Positions 11,501 through 20,230 of a stretch of DNA of 25,742 bases are shown here, one piece after another (within the stretch, counting starts at the first letter, position 1; the number at the start of each line of letters is the position of its first letter). The stretch covers positions 1-25,742 of the forward strand of contig JAOXYB010055167.1 of assembly GCA_028565635.1 (NCBI GenBank), given 5' to 3'. The notes under the pieces are model-generated. The model had not been told where the DNA came from, did not search any database, and saw nothing but the letters and a program-made list of their open reading frames with translations. Both the position numbers and the translations under genes were made by a program. The stretch is from Phoronis ovalis (lineage: Eukaryota > Phoronida > Phoronidae).

Positions 11501-14500
11501 TTAAAGCACGCAAACCTGCCAAACCAACTAGTGTCGCAGTTCACTGTACAGTAGATCGAGTTATCAGAAATTCTACGAATTGTGTCGCTCTGTACTTTCG
11601 ATGTCCATGTCACTATATCAATTGGAAAATTGGTGTGCCGTCAGAATATTATTGCATTTCATTGTATTGCATATGCCTAGACGTTCTCGTAAATAAATAG
11701 TAGTAATATATTTCCCCAGTGTTGGCACAATGAAAAAAGGTTCATGACACAATAGTTTTATCCGCTTTACCGTGATAAACGATGAAACGCGGTATGTTTT
11801 ATGCATGCAAAAGTTGACTGAGTATGATTTAATAGAAGTAATGATGTGAATACTTGAAAAATATCGTATTGATTGTTATTTGCTATTGTTCTCTATTGAT
11901 CAGATGATAATTTTTTGTATTAAGCTTGTTACTTTTTATACAGCGCTTTCTGGTATTAAAATGGGCTTTCATTTCCCCTTGAATTCATCTCTCTCTAAAA
12001 ACGGAATAAAAGCCCATCGCTTCTGTTCGAATCAATATAATAACTACTTAAACTCTGATCAACTTACAAGTTCCTACTATTTATGATTTTTACTTATTCA
12101 TTACCTGTCATAATTCTATCCGCTTACGAATCTTGACAGACTACCGTGTCATTTAACCAGCTCAACATTTGTTTCACTAATATGGCTTTAATTTTACATA
12201 ATCTATAATCACTAAGGAAATGCTGATTTGTAATCGAAAAAGACAACTGCGTTTCCCGTGAAAACATAACACCTGTATTTGCTTATACCTTTATTCTATA
12301 ACTATAATAACACATGCAAGGTATTTTGTATTGTATTCTATTATACTGAACTTATTAGCATTCCAGAATAAATCTGAAAATATGTCCCACTTCATTGAAA
12401 AAAATAGTATGGAATAGTTATGTATATGTTCATGATATATTATACGTACATGCATCATATATCCTTTAAGTGACGTTTTATATAGAGCTCTACATAATAT
12501 ACAGAAATTGTCTATGCAATAAAAAGTCGAACAAAGAAAGTTAAAGTCATTTGTTATAGAACATACACAAATTGGAACATGTTACTGGTCCGGTTACTGG
12601 ATGATACAGGGTAACTGTTTCTCTTTGGAGTCGATCTCTATTGAAATATTTCATAATGCGTATGATAAGCTAACCGTATTTACTGCATTTGTACACATGA
12701 TGCACGTACTAGATGTCACAACTTACAATAACCTTACTTTAATTAAAAGCAACAGAAATTTTGAACAACCAGTAATATAAAATGTAAATAAAACAAAGAA
12801 ACATAAAACGTAGACACCATGAGGGACATAGTTGCGTCTTACAACCTTCTGCATACACCAATGCTTGATTCTAGACCCGAAGGACACACTCATGTTAATT
12901 TATGGTGACCCAGTTAAAAAATTTGGATTTGAATTGCATACTTTTTTCTACCATAAAGAAATACAAAAATGTGGATTGCTACCCACTGGTTACATAGTTA
13001 ATTTGGAGTACTACCAGATCATTTTCAAATTTAATTAACCCGGAAGCCATGCCAGTCGCTCGTGAAAATCCAAAATTAAGGTAAACTGGATTATAAGCAG
13101 AAATAGATTTTGGTTTATATCCATAAATAGATTTTGTAATTTGGTTTTGTATCAATCAGTTTGCGTAAAAATGGATTGCTACTCAAATATTTTTAAATTT
13201 TGAATTGCTACCCTTAAATTTGAAAAAAAATTAGGTGTGGTAACGCAAGCTAAAATTTTGGATAGGGTGGTGCGACTTATCCCCGCATTCAAAAAATCCC
13301 CCGGGATTCTAGATGCAAGGTATAACATCTGTCCGAAGATAAAACGTAACAAGCCTGCACACCGTATACAATACATGGAAGCAAATTACATAAACGACAT
13401 TTGGTTGCCTCTACTAATTAAAGGTATGCACGTGTATAGTTTAAGTGTCAATCTCACCTTTGCACTGAGATGCGTCCCGGTGATATCGTTATTTGTTACG
13501 TCATTAATATCTAAATCAAGCACAGTACCGCATACCATGATATTACGGAGTCTCTCTTCATTGCAAACAGTAGTAAAACCTGATTTGGTCACATGACTTA
13601 AATTGTAGTACTTCTCAGGAAAATATTTGATTACGACTGTCTTCCTAAAGGAGATTAGTGGTTAAATAGGATGTATCATCTAATTGAATAGCGACAAAAA
13701 CTGACATTTATGTTACTATGAATCCCTTTACTGCTATAATCCGTTTACTTTGACTAATTAAACAGGAAAACATTAATACGTTTGACCATAATAAGATTTT
13801 TTATGGAATTGATTCGTCTTACCACATGCAAATAGAAACTGCTTAATATTTGTAATTTTTTTGTGGTAGAATACATGGGAATACTTTGAAACAAACCTAT
13901 TTGACTAATTAATAGAATTTGTTTGTTTATTAATTGTCTTTGGGGTATTACAGTCAAATCTGTCTATAAAGGTCATGACCAGTCGTAGGAGTTACGAAAA
14001 CTGGCCTTTAGGACGGGATCTTAGTTATTCATATACAGGTTGTTGCACTCCATTATTTTCCAATGTTCTTTATACATGTAGCCAGATATCCCTGTGTATA
14101 AGTGAATTTTGGAGGCAAGTCTGTATTTATTACGGTAACATACTGTCTGAAACCAGTTTGCTTCCTCTTTTTCCACAGACACATGCCTGTTGGGACTGTC
14201 AGTTCGTTGAAAATAAGGGAGATTTAATAGCAAATCTAAGAAGTGTCTTAATCTTGTAAAACACAGCACGTTTTGTGTTCTATTTTGTTTGTGTGTACAA
14301 TATGTTACATAGGTTTCATGTCTAGATATACCAGCAATAATTACCCCAAGATTTGCATTATTTGATATCCGCCGTCAGTAGATCTTTTATAATATAATCA
14401 ATTAAACCTAATATAATTGAAACAATACAAAATAAATATTTTTAGAAGTAATAATAAAAGATAAATGTATTTTATGCAAAGATGTGTATTGATTACGTTT

Positions 14501-16666
14501 AGTTGTACAATGTATAGATATATTGAGGGACCCTCAAATTCATCAGTTTTGAAGAAGGAACTTAGGTGGAGAAACTGTTGATTATTACTTCTCGGTGTCT
14601 TTTCTTCAATTATTAAAAGTCAAATGTCTATTACACCAAAATTTCAAATGCAGAAATACCAGAAGAGATTAGGGCAAGTTTCATTTTTGTTAAAATAATG
14701 AAGCTAGTATGTAGAAAGATTTGCTATGTTGTAATTTTTTTCTATATGACTTGATACACTTTTAATCTTTTTGAGTTTACTTAATTTTCCTCTTAATTAC
14801 GTTAATTCTTCCTATTACATAATAATATAAGCACACCTACATTTTTCAGTACCCCATTGTGCAAAATGGTCGCCATATTTCCAAAATGTCCGCCATTTTT
14901 TATCATAATTTTGCGTGCTGGTTAACACTGCTGCACACCACAGACTTGAACAGATGTCTTTGGTAAAAATAACTTTAATAATTCGATAAACTAAACGGAC
15001 CAGAAAACGTAATTGCCCGTGGCATCATGTTCAGTTATAACAATTTAATTTGATATTGATCTAGTTTTATATCTTGCAAAGGAAGTGAAAACTTCGGTAA
15101 ATATATAATTTACGTCATGCAAGATACTGCCAACGGGACCTGCCAGCGCGAGTGTGTCAAGTTAATGTGAAATCTATGTCATTCTAAAGTTTATAATTAG
15201 TTCTCATTTGGTCAGTAAGCATTCAAAGCTTCATCATGTTTATAATATGATGGGTCATTGCCTGATTTTGGCGTTACCTAAAGCAATCTGGTACATAGAT
15301 TTCCTTAGCGCCAAAATTGATTTTATTACATTAAATATGAATTGAATAAACAGTAAGAAACAGGCTCCTATTATTAACAAACTGAAATTTGGAAAACTGT
15401 AATAAATCAGTATATATAGGGCCTCCGATAATACTGCTATTAATGTTAGGAACTAAGTGACACTAATAAAAGGATATATTCACTATTCTTACCTATACTT
15501 ATAAATTTCACACACTTATTAAACAGTATAGACCACTACCGGGTAATTATTGAAAAACGTGTAACTTTAAACAAAAAAGAATATATCTGTTCAAGTCTAA
15601 GAGTTTAATAAGCAACGCACAATCAATAAGTTTTTGATTGTTGACATTTAAAAACCTGATTAAGTTTATTTTGTTTTATATACATTTATTTGCAATAAAT
15701 TTTATGTACACAGACAGATTTTATATAGTTCACATATTTGTTTTTAAACTTCTGCTGTTGTGTTAGTATAAATCGTATATGTACATAATTTATTTATAGA
15801 TATATTTATAAAAATGTTGAAACAATATACCTGGGATACACTTTCTACTACGTTTTAGTTTTTAGAAGCTGCTGACTATTTATTGTTTTACTTAACATAT
15901 CGAAACACTAAATTTCCGCTTATCCTGCTTCTACAGCAGAATTCTAACAATGTATTTATATCTTCTTTCAGACCGTATTTTCAATGCATAACATGTCTAT
16001 TTCTGATTGTGAACAAGAGCTGGTACACACACGAGTGGACGTGCTTTTTAGCACTCTATACCCAGTTGTTCACACTCTAATGATTGTGGTTATTATCGAG
16101 TGACATTAACATGTTTAATCGTCTTTAGGCTGTTATATCACATGTCAAATAATATAATTCATGCGGCTAAATTGTTAGAGATAGTTATAATTGCTATAAT
16201 ATGGAAAATCACCTGTCATTTTTCATGTATCTATATTCTAGAAAATGATAGGTGACGTTTAACGATAATTGATAGAACGTGACGTTGTGTAAAAAGCATG
16301 TTGCTTCTCAGAACTCAATTTATTGTAACTGAAACTAAAAAAAATTTGAATTAAGACTAATTTTATTTTATGCAAAACAATTTCATCATAACTATATAAG
16401 GGTACAAATATTCGTTGCAAATAATTTTATCTATATAATTTTTTTTATACAAGTGCGTTCTATTCAATATACAGGCTGTGTACAATAATATGAAATTTGG
16501 TGCATCTGGGTCTGCACTAAGAATAATGTCCTAATTAAGTGCAAAGTTAGAATTTTTTTTTACTTACCTTAATGTCCCAATCTGGATACTCCTCTAAGTC
16601 AATAGATTCGACTCTTTTAACATATTCTCTCACAGGTAAGGAGACCTTAATCTCCATATTGCTCAT
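2212..16666 (-). CDS. CHAT: choline acetyltransferase (ChAT), whole gene, 14 coding exons
   Basis: ChAT transfers acetyl from acetyl-CoA to choline in the cytosol of cholinergic neurons. Joining 14 exons with GT/AG boundaries gives an uninterrupted 697-residue protein from the ATG at 16666 to the TAA at 2212; every junction keeps frame. It has the choline/carnitine acyltransferase marks in order: LPKLPVP near the start (residues 36-42), [44 protein letters not shown], the catalytic histidine in NYEHSPSEG (His362), TYESASVRRFRKGRVDNIR (a region contacting CoA in the family), LSTSQV and MGYGPVTPNGYG. Length fits the family (vertebrate core form about 630-640 aa, fly about 720). The C-terminal 50 residues are a basic SP/TP-rich tail without an obvious vertebrate equivalent. 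Individual exons are listed separately. A second possible start exon at 9636..9683 would give 680 residues. Identification is secure; the exact N-terminus is the least certain part. Confidence 0.95.
3379..3516 (-). CDS. CHAT: ChAT coding exon 13
   Basis: 138 nt, phase 0 on both sides. It follows a long T-run acceptor (TTTTTTAG|ACGATA) and ends in GTCAG|GTGAGG. It encodes TIMGFGTDCHLMGLKAI, ECPKVFTDHSYKMSN and FTLSTSQ. STSQ is the conserved turn that continues into V of exon 14 near the acyl/choline pocket. Confidence 0.93.
3776..3838 (-). CDS. CHAT: ChAT coding exon 12 (63 nt)
   Basis: A 21-codon exon in phase 0 at both ends (GTGCAG|GACGAA to GTTGAG|GTAAGA). It encodes DEEKIKLLRKAMAHQTEVMVE, aligning with [20 protein letters not shown] of vertebrate ChAT and with RQTEVMV in the insect enzyme. 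Confidence 0.92.
4192..4330 (-). CDS. CHAT: ChAT coding exon 11
   Basis: 139 nt (TATTTTAG|AGTCCATGG to GCAACG|GTAAGA). It encodes VHGYLVSTYESASVRRFRKG and RVDNIRAASVPTLAWVKAM, the highly conserved TYESAS.RRF..GRVD.IR block, whose arginines contact the CoA 3'-phosphate region in the ChAT/carnitine acyltransferase family (family knowledge, not seen here). Confidence 0.94.
4574..5066. mobile_element. MITE-like element with about 55-bp terminal inverted repeats in ChAT intron 10
   Basis: The left end TGAATAAATCCATCCCTTAG...TGTTCCGT...AAGGTATTGAAAAAG is repeated inverted at the right end (TGAATAAATCCATCCGTTAG...TGTTCCGT...AAGGTATCGAAAAAG), differing mainly by a 6-bp ACTAGT insertion and a few substitutions. 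The interior has no transposase-like frame. A third copy of AAGGTATCGAAAAAGTTGG lies inside at 4829-4847, suggesting a nested or rearranged copy. Target-site duplications are not clear. Confidence 0.65.
5089..5211 (-). CDS. CHAT: ChAT coding exon 10
   Basis: 123 nt (TTTACAG|GACTATATC to TTATAA|GTAAGT). It encodes SSLDMCILKFTKFGKEFPK and NMSPDSFIQLALQLTYY, the counterpart of the FIVYKFDNYGKTFIKK and CSPDAFIQVALQLAFY block, part of the CoA-binding half of the enzyme. Confidence 0.93.
5502..5633 (-). CDS. CHAT: ChAT coding exon 9
   Basis: 132 nt, from an acceptor TTATAG|GGAGGAAG to GACAA|GTACGT. It encodes VRVKKLVRMQSICELSPPRKLHWKLSEET, aligning with [27 protein letters not shown] of vertebrate ChAT. 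The pyrimidine tract of the acceptor is weak, but the frame fit and homology support the boundary. Confidence 0.9.
6466..6566 (-). CDS. CHAT: ChAT coding exon 8, with the catalytic histidine
   Basis: 101 nt (TTTTGTAG|TTTATAATT to TACAT|GTAAGT). It encodes FIIGEDGACGLNYEHSPSEG, where His362 (long-form numbering) is the general base that deprotonates choline in the family, followed by IAVVQLIEHVLRY. The exon ends with AT, completed by G of exon 9 to give Met381. Confidence 0.94.
6767..6978 (-). CDS. CHAT: ChAT coding exon 7
   Basis: 212 nt (TTTGCAG|ATTCTACAAATCGG to ATGCAG|GTAACT). It encodes STNRDSLDMIERCIHVLCLD, an insert with DSIDETSCHLRDDN, then LMQMLHGQG and NRWFDKTMQ, the beginning of the second acyltransferase family signature. 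The insert between the CLD motif and MLHGQG is longer than in vertebrate ChAT, a feature shared with the insect enzyme. Confidence 0.93.
7276..7453 (-). CDS. CHAT: ChAT coding exon 6
   Basis: 178 nt from TTTTCAG|TTCTTC. It encodes FFVLDVVVNFQRLSEDNIYSQ through PIGILTALPRDHWAKAR, matching vertebrate FFVLDVVINFRRLSEGD and IGLLTSDGRSEWAEAR. The donor G|GTTGGC is a GT but weak at +3 to +6. It is the only GT nearby that keeps frame, giving Asp277 (G|AT) across the junction. Confidence 0.92.
7710..7893 (-). CDS. CHAT: ChAT coding exon 5
   Basis: 184 nt (GTTTCAG|ACGCGC to ATCAA|GTAAGT). It encodes the conserved [20 protein letters not shown] segment, whose YYRLFSTYR part lines the active-site tunnel in the family, followed by [11 protein letters not shown]. 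It ends in phase 0 and continues directly into FFVLDVV of exon 6. Confidence 0.93.
8342..8395 (-). CDS. CHAT: ChAT coding exon 4 (54 nt)
   Basis: A very short exon between TGCAG and GTAAGT. It encodes FCARLISGILDYKVIID, matching FAASLISGVLSYKALLD of vertebrate ChAT. Split codons at both ends (AG|G Arg138 and GC|A Ala156) restore frame with exons 3 and 5. It is too short to stand out without homology. Confidence 0.92.
8728..8846 (-). CDS. CHAT: ChAT coding exon 3
   Basis: 119 nt, entering in phase 0 after TTACAG and leaving with two bases (AG) before GTAATC. It encodes AYDWWLDDMYLKNPLPLPVNSNPGMVFPK, the counterpart of the [20 protein letters not shown] block of vertebrate ChAT. Confidence 0.92.
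9155..9349 (-). CDS. CHAT: ChAT coding exon 2
   Basis: 65 codons, phase 0 at both ends (acceptor TTTTCAG|AAACCG, donor AATTGG|GTAAAT). It carries the choline/carnitine acyltransferase family signature start KPLPKLPVPDIKSTFKKYL and continues to the RERSELAVNW helix, matching the vertebrate LPKLPVPPLQQTLATYL...LERQEKTANW block. Confidence 0.93.
9636..9683 (-). CDS. CHAT: candidate alternative ChAT start exon (short N-terminus)
   Basis: An AG-flanked segment at 9636..9696 (acceptor ATATTCAG at its high end) holds ATG GAA ACA ATG and ends in a good donor GTCGAA|GTAAGA. The 16 codons METMTKDICAVDENVE are in phase 0 with exon 2, giving ...NVEKPLPKLPVP. The leader length before LPKLPVP is close to that of the short vertebrate ChAT. 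The 13 nt before the ATG contain TGA in the frame that would be imposed by exon 1, so this exon and exon 1 cannot be read through together. It may be used as an alternative first coding exon. A chance ATG plus donor pair is the alternative explanation. Confidence 0.45.
10026..10035. promoter_or_regulatory. COE/EBF-like motif, one mismatch
   Basis: TCCCTTGGGT contains the CCCTTGGG core favoured by EBF proteins and deviates from TCCCNNGGGA only at the last base. It lies in the same ChAT intron, about 340 bp upstream of the candidate alternative start exon at 9696. Confidence 0.25.
11411..11441. repeat. short TATG/ATGT microsatellite
   Basis: Several ATGT units in tandem followed by GCATACAT, forming a partly self-complementary tract in the ChAT intron. 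Confidence 0.8.
12900..13215. repeat. degenerate interspersed repeat built on a GGATTGCTACCC motif
   Basis: At least four diverged copies of an AAAA-T-GGATTGCTACCC-type unit occur: TTTGGATTTGAATTGCATAC (about 12921), ATGTGGATTGCTACCCAC (about 12968), AAATGGATTGCTACTC (about 13169) and TTTTGAATTGCTACCC (about 13197). This looks like decayed tandem or transposon-derived sequence. Confidence 0.5.
13297..13306. promoter_or_regulatory. COE/EBF (UNC-3-type) motif, perfect
   Basis: TCCCCCGGGA fits the palindromic COE consensus TCCCNNGGGA exactly and lies within the long ChAT intron. In C. elegans the COE factor UNC-3 activates unc-17/cha-1 through such motifs. A functional role here is inference. 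Confidence 0.35.
13458..13644 (-). CDS. unrecognised coding exon inside the long ChAT intron
   Basis: A 187-nt open segment is bounded by a good acceptor (CTCCTTTAG|GAAGAC) and a good donor (GCAAAG|GTGAGA). Read with one leading base it gives 62 residues: KTVVIKYFPEKYYNLSHVTK, then SGFTTVCNEERLRNIMVCGT, then a DLDINDVTNNDITGTHLSAK end. The composition is protein-like and the local GC is above that of the flanks. Phase in is 2, phase out is 0. It cannot be spliced into ChAT after exon 1 without an immediate stop (TGA ten codons in), so it is not a simple extra ChAT exon. It could belong to a nested gene, be a captured gene fragment, or be an exon of an unrecognised transcript. I do not recognise the family, and no partner exons were found by eye. 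Confidence 0.5.
14867..14901. repeat. paired AAAATGGNCGCCAT motifs (dispersed repeat fragment)
   Basis: AAAATGGTCGCCATATT and AAAATGTCCGCCATTTT lie next to each other. Related motifs occur at about 3578-3594 (AATATGGCGGCCATATT), 3701 and 17169. The pattern resembles dispersed repeats I associate with bivalve genomes. Confidence 0.4.
16209..16255. repeat. 14-bp inverted repeat with 19-nt loop
   Basis: TCACCTGTCATTTT pairs with AAAATGATAGGTGA at 13 of 14 positions. It lies about 310 bp downstream (in transcription) of ChAT exon 1. Confidence 0.6.
16568..16666 (-). CDS. CHAT: ChAT coding exon 1 (long N-terminus)
   Basis: It encodes 33 residues from the ATG in ATCATGAGC (A at -3) to a good donor AAG|GTAAGT, phase 0, joining AAACCGTTACC of exon 2. 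The frame is open upstream of the ATG as far as a TAG above 16753, with no other in-frame ATG, so MSNMEIK is the only start unless an upstream coding exon exists. The stretch SLPVREYV...ESIDLEEYPD resembles the segment in front of LPKVPVP in fly ChAT as I recall it (SIPKKWL...ESVDEFGFPD), which supports a genuine conserved protostome N-terminus. The acceptor of this exon is unclear: AG occurs at 16751-16752 in a poor pyrimidine context, so the 5' end may instead be another AG or a transcription start. Confidence 0.8.
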
Positions 16667-16752
16667 GATGTCTTGTCTGTACTCTTGTTGATAAATCGCA
16701 TCAATTAATACAGAAATTGTTCCAGCTATCCCCGGAGATGCGGCTGTTAACT

Positions 16753-19700
16753 TTCTATTAAGACAATTATCAAATTGTTGCTAATCCTATGCAATGTACG
16801 GTAATACCTTACAAGGCAGTGAATGATAATCTACCAGTGTCCTATACTGCTCATGGAAAGATAACAAATTTTCGTTTTATAGAATTCAGTGCATTATTTT
16901 AATCTTGTATTCAAGCGTATATTGGTAGCAGTTAAACGAACCGTTCAACTTGAGCACTAGAGCAAGCGCTATTGCACTTGAATTTAATTTCTTGGTTTTA
17001 AAGAAAACTTGACTTGTTGTTGAACGTTTAAAAATATTCCTAGAACACTCCACTTGCATGTAAAACAATTAGTTCCCTACACCTTGGAGAGTATTTATGT
17101 TAATACTTTCTCACCAGCGCTTAGAAAAACAAAATTTCATCAGAAATAATTTCACCGCACCAGTCTAATCCGCCATCTTGATTAGGCAATCAATATTTTT
17201 TGAAAATTCCGTTACAGACCTTTTACTTTCCAGCACTTTTTCCTAAGTATTGTACTCTATATAAAAAAAACTAATTTCATTAATCTATATTCATCTTGTT
17301 GTTTATACATAATGAACAAGTTGAGGGTGGAGGTTTATAAAGTCCATAAGATAATTAGATAACATGAACAATACAATTATATTATCCGTACAAGTAATAA
17401 AATACAAGCGCAGTAATATAGATCTTTACGAAGTCAGATGCGCACATTTAGTTTTTTAGTCTTATCAATTATTTGTGAACACAATTACAAAAGGGCATCA
17501 ACGCTATGCCAGTCAAATTCTTTCTGATTTTTAAGAATTAAAATTCCTTATAAAATATTTTAGAATTTTTTATATTTCGTTAAAAGCGGATACTAACCCA
17601 CAACTCGTCCGTTCAACTCCGTATTCTTAAAAACATTAAAAGTTATCGCATTGTATATCAGGAGCGCCTGCTAAGCATCATTTTCTTGATAAATAGCAGC
17701 GGAATGTCAAACTATATTTTTACATATAAAAATTATTGACTAATTTCGTTAACCCTACCGATGCCAAATAATGGTTTTCTTTATCTCTTATTGGATGATT
17801 AAATATTCATGATGTAAATTCAGAAGTTTTATAAAATGATATGCTTGCTCTTCTATTTTTTGAAACACCTTCTCCTATTACTAATATTTGTACTGTTTAT
17901 TGAACTTAGACATGCGACTAATATTTGCATATTTCCCTAAAAGAGAGTTTTCGAATTTTGAGAATGTACTGAAGAATTCGTAAAAGGAAAATCATAATCT
18001 AAGGTTTAAGCTTTGTTACACTGATATTTATTATCTATAAGGCAAAAAACGCAAGTATACCACGCCCTACAATCCTTTTCGTTTGTAAATAAAATATCGC
18101 GTAACTGGTGCAACTTTGTTTTTAATTGAATTTTTATGCAACGTTGCACACAGATGCAGACAACGGAAATAGAAATACATATAGGTAATCTTATTGAAAT
18201 TTTCTTCGTTTTTCTCCAAGATCTTTGTGTCTAAAATAACATTTCCTTTAAGATTTTTTAGAAGAAACAATCACTGGGGAAAATGTGAAAGAAAATGAAA
18301 ACAAAAATAGTACTCTTAGGTTAAAAATACCGAAAAGGGTATTTTTGTTTCCGACTTTCAATGCGATCTAGCAAATTTCAAAAAAGCAAATAGTTTATTT
18401 GTGCCTTAAATATCATTGTTTCAGTAACTAATTCTGTAAGAGCTACTTTGAAAAGAAAAGAAACTACAAAAAAATATATATTTTCAAAATTTGAAGTACG
18501 AATTTTGGGAACTAAGACGTCAATCAATAATACATATTTTGAGAGTAACTAGCCAGTTTGTTGGAACAATACCGCAAAATCAATAAAACAGCTGCAGGTA
18601 GAGGTTCGTTAGTAGATATATAAATTAGGTAATTATATGCTCGTACTTATGGTATGTCTGTGGCAACTTGACACACCAGGAACAAATAAGTTCTAAGTTT
18701 TTTGCGTTTTTAGTCTTTATTCTATTGGAACATTACCAATTAAAGTAATCTTAAAATAATTTAAGTAATAAGATATACAAGTGCTTAGGGAGTCCAAAAG
18801 AAAGATATTGTAAAAGCTACACTTATTCGCACGTCTAATACATTAAATCTGGTCTTTTTTAAAGCGTGTACGTGTTTCCTATTCTATTGAAAAAGAATAC
18901 GATGGCAACAGAATGGTGCAAGTTAAGCCGTCGGTTTGAATGGCATTTACTCAGCTAGAAACCTACTCCATGAATTATAGATTTTGTTATGTCTGTATCT
19001 TTTGTGAAGTAAAATATGAGAGGGTCAATTAAGATTGAAGTCGGAAGTAAAACTTTGTGGTCTATAATGATATCAATGACATCTCTTCTCGCTAATAAAA
19101 TTTACGCAATTCTTAACAAGCAGTTCATTTGCTTAACTGCTAATAAAATTCGTTTTGTCAATATTTCAGACGTTTGTAAGATCATTTTGTATAGTTAAGC
19201 TAATGTATGTCATACAGCGTGTGAATAGTACAATTTGTACCTTTAAACCTAATTCGTCTTGTATGCATGCAATTAAACCTTTATTTCAATTACACGGTTT
19301 TCTTGGAATGTCGCATTTTAATCAATATCTTTGAAGATGGTGTAAAAAAAATTCCAATACATTTCATATATATTAATTAATAATTCGTATTTCAAAAATT
19401 ATAATAATTCAAAAAGACTATAACAATATTTAGATATAATGCAAACACATATTTGTATGTAACGATAATAATGATATTTTTTATAATTAATTTTATATTT
19501 AGAGCTTATTATCCCGGGGCTTCATCCCAAAATTTGTCACTGAGGAATTATTCTATTTTCATCGTACACCTACTAGTGCAATTCGATATTTCCAATTCAT
19601 ACATTTTTTGTCGCAAAATGACGTACACAAACAATTAAAAATTCATGACAGTATAGTAAATAATAGTAAACCAGCCAGGTGAACTTTTATAATTATATCT

Positions 19701-20042
19701 TGAGACTAAAGTTAGAACTTTCCGGAAATTTGTTGACGTGCTGGTTCTTTGTAGGGGGCTATAAACTACGAAAGACCAAACTGTTAACTTTGGTATTATA
19801 ATAACAGAAATGCAAATTAGAACCCGCGATAAAAGCAAACACCTACACAATTTGAAAAAAATAAAACTACAAAATCTAATCAAACTGGGCTGATGACGGG
19901 AAATACATGTACAAACAGTATTTTTCAACCATGTTGTTGTAGTAATTTAGTTTTATTGTACTGGTACTGTACTTAACCTTTATTCAACTTCTGCGGTTCC
20001 AAGTAATCTGACAATTATTGACTGCTCACAAATTAAAACATA
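16753..20042. other. intron between VAChT and ChAT exon 1, no gene seen
   Basis: AT-rich sequence of about 3.3 kb with no convincing exon on either strand. One hairpin is listed separately. Regulatory content cannot be judged from the sequence alone. Confidence 0.55.
18323..18346. repeat. perfect 9-bp hairpin
   Basis: AAAAATACC, loop GAAAAG, GGTATTTTT. It is in the VAChT-ChAT intergenic part of the first ChAT intron. No function is assigned. Confidence 0.55.
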
Positions 20043-20064
20043 CAGTGCAAAATAGGTTGCACTG
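20043..20064. repeat. perfect 8-bp hairpin
   Basis: CAGTGCAA, a 6-nt loop AATAGG, then TTGCACTG. It lies about 1.1 kb beyond the VAChT stop, within the ChAT intron or the extended VAChT 3' region. Confidence 0.6.
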
Positions 20065-20196
20065 ATGAGAAAAAGGACTATTGAATTGAATTATGTTATA
20101 AGAAATTGATAGATAAGAAATAAATAACATTTACATTTACATTACAGTATTTTTGACAAGAATCAGATGTCATACTCTCTTTGATATATGTCAGGG

Positions 20197-20230
20197 TGAA
20201 TCCTTGGTGGATTCATCGGAGTGATACTCC
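20197..20230. repeat. two adjacent small hairpins
   Basis: TGAATCC-TTGGT-GGATTCA (7-bp stem) is followed after two bases by GGAGT-GAT-ACTCC (5-bp stem). The tandem arrangement could be 3' UTR structure or the end of a small repeat. Confidence 0.55.

Larger units (their letters stand above)
9697..13457. other. long ChAT intron, distal part, no gene seen
   Basis: AT-rich intronic sequence with a microsatellite, a COE-like site and degenerate repeats. The interval 11470-11640 is open on both strands for about 50 codons without good splice borders, so I do not call it a gene. Confidence 0.6.
13645..16567. other. long ChAT intron, proximal part, no gene seen
   Basis: AT-rich sequence with the paired CGCCAT repeat motifs and small inverted repeats (for example GATTTTGGCG / CGCCAAAATT near 15264-15316). 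Short open frames lack homology or splice support. Confidence 0.6.

Noticed and set aside
11470-11700. Cys-containing frames open on both strands
   Set aside because: The minus-strand frame has a protein-like look but no credible donor or acceptor and is closed by stops on both sides; it may be a decayed element.
13237-13596. 119-codon plus-strand open frame
   Set aside because: It overlaps the better supported minus-strand exon at 13458-13644, starts with GTG, lacks splice or homology support and has an unremarkable composition.
14021-14269. Overlapping open frames of 82 and 94 codons on both strands
   Set aside because: No recognisable domain, no consistent splice borders and both strands open equally; most likely chance.
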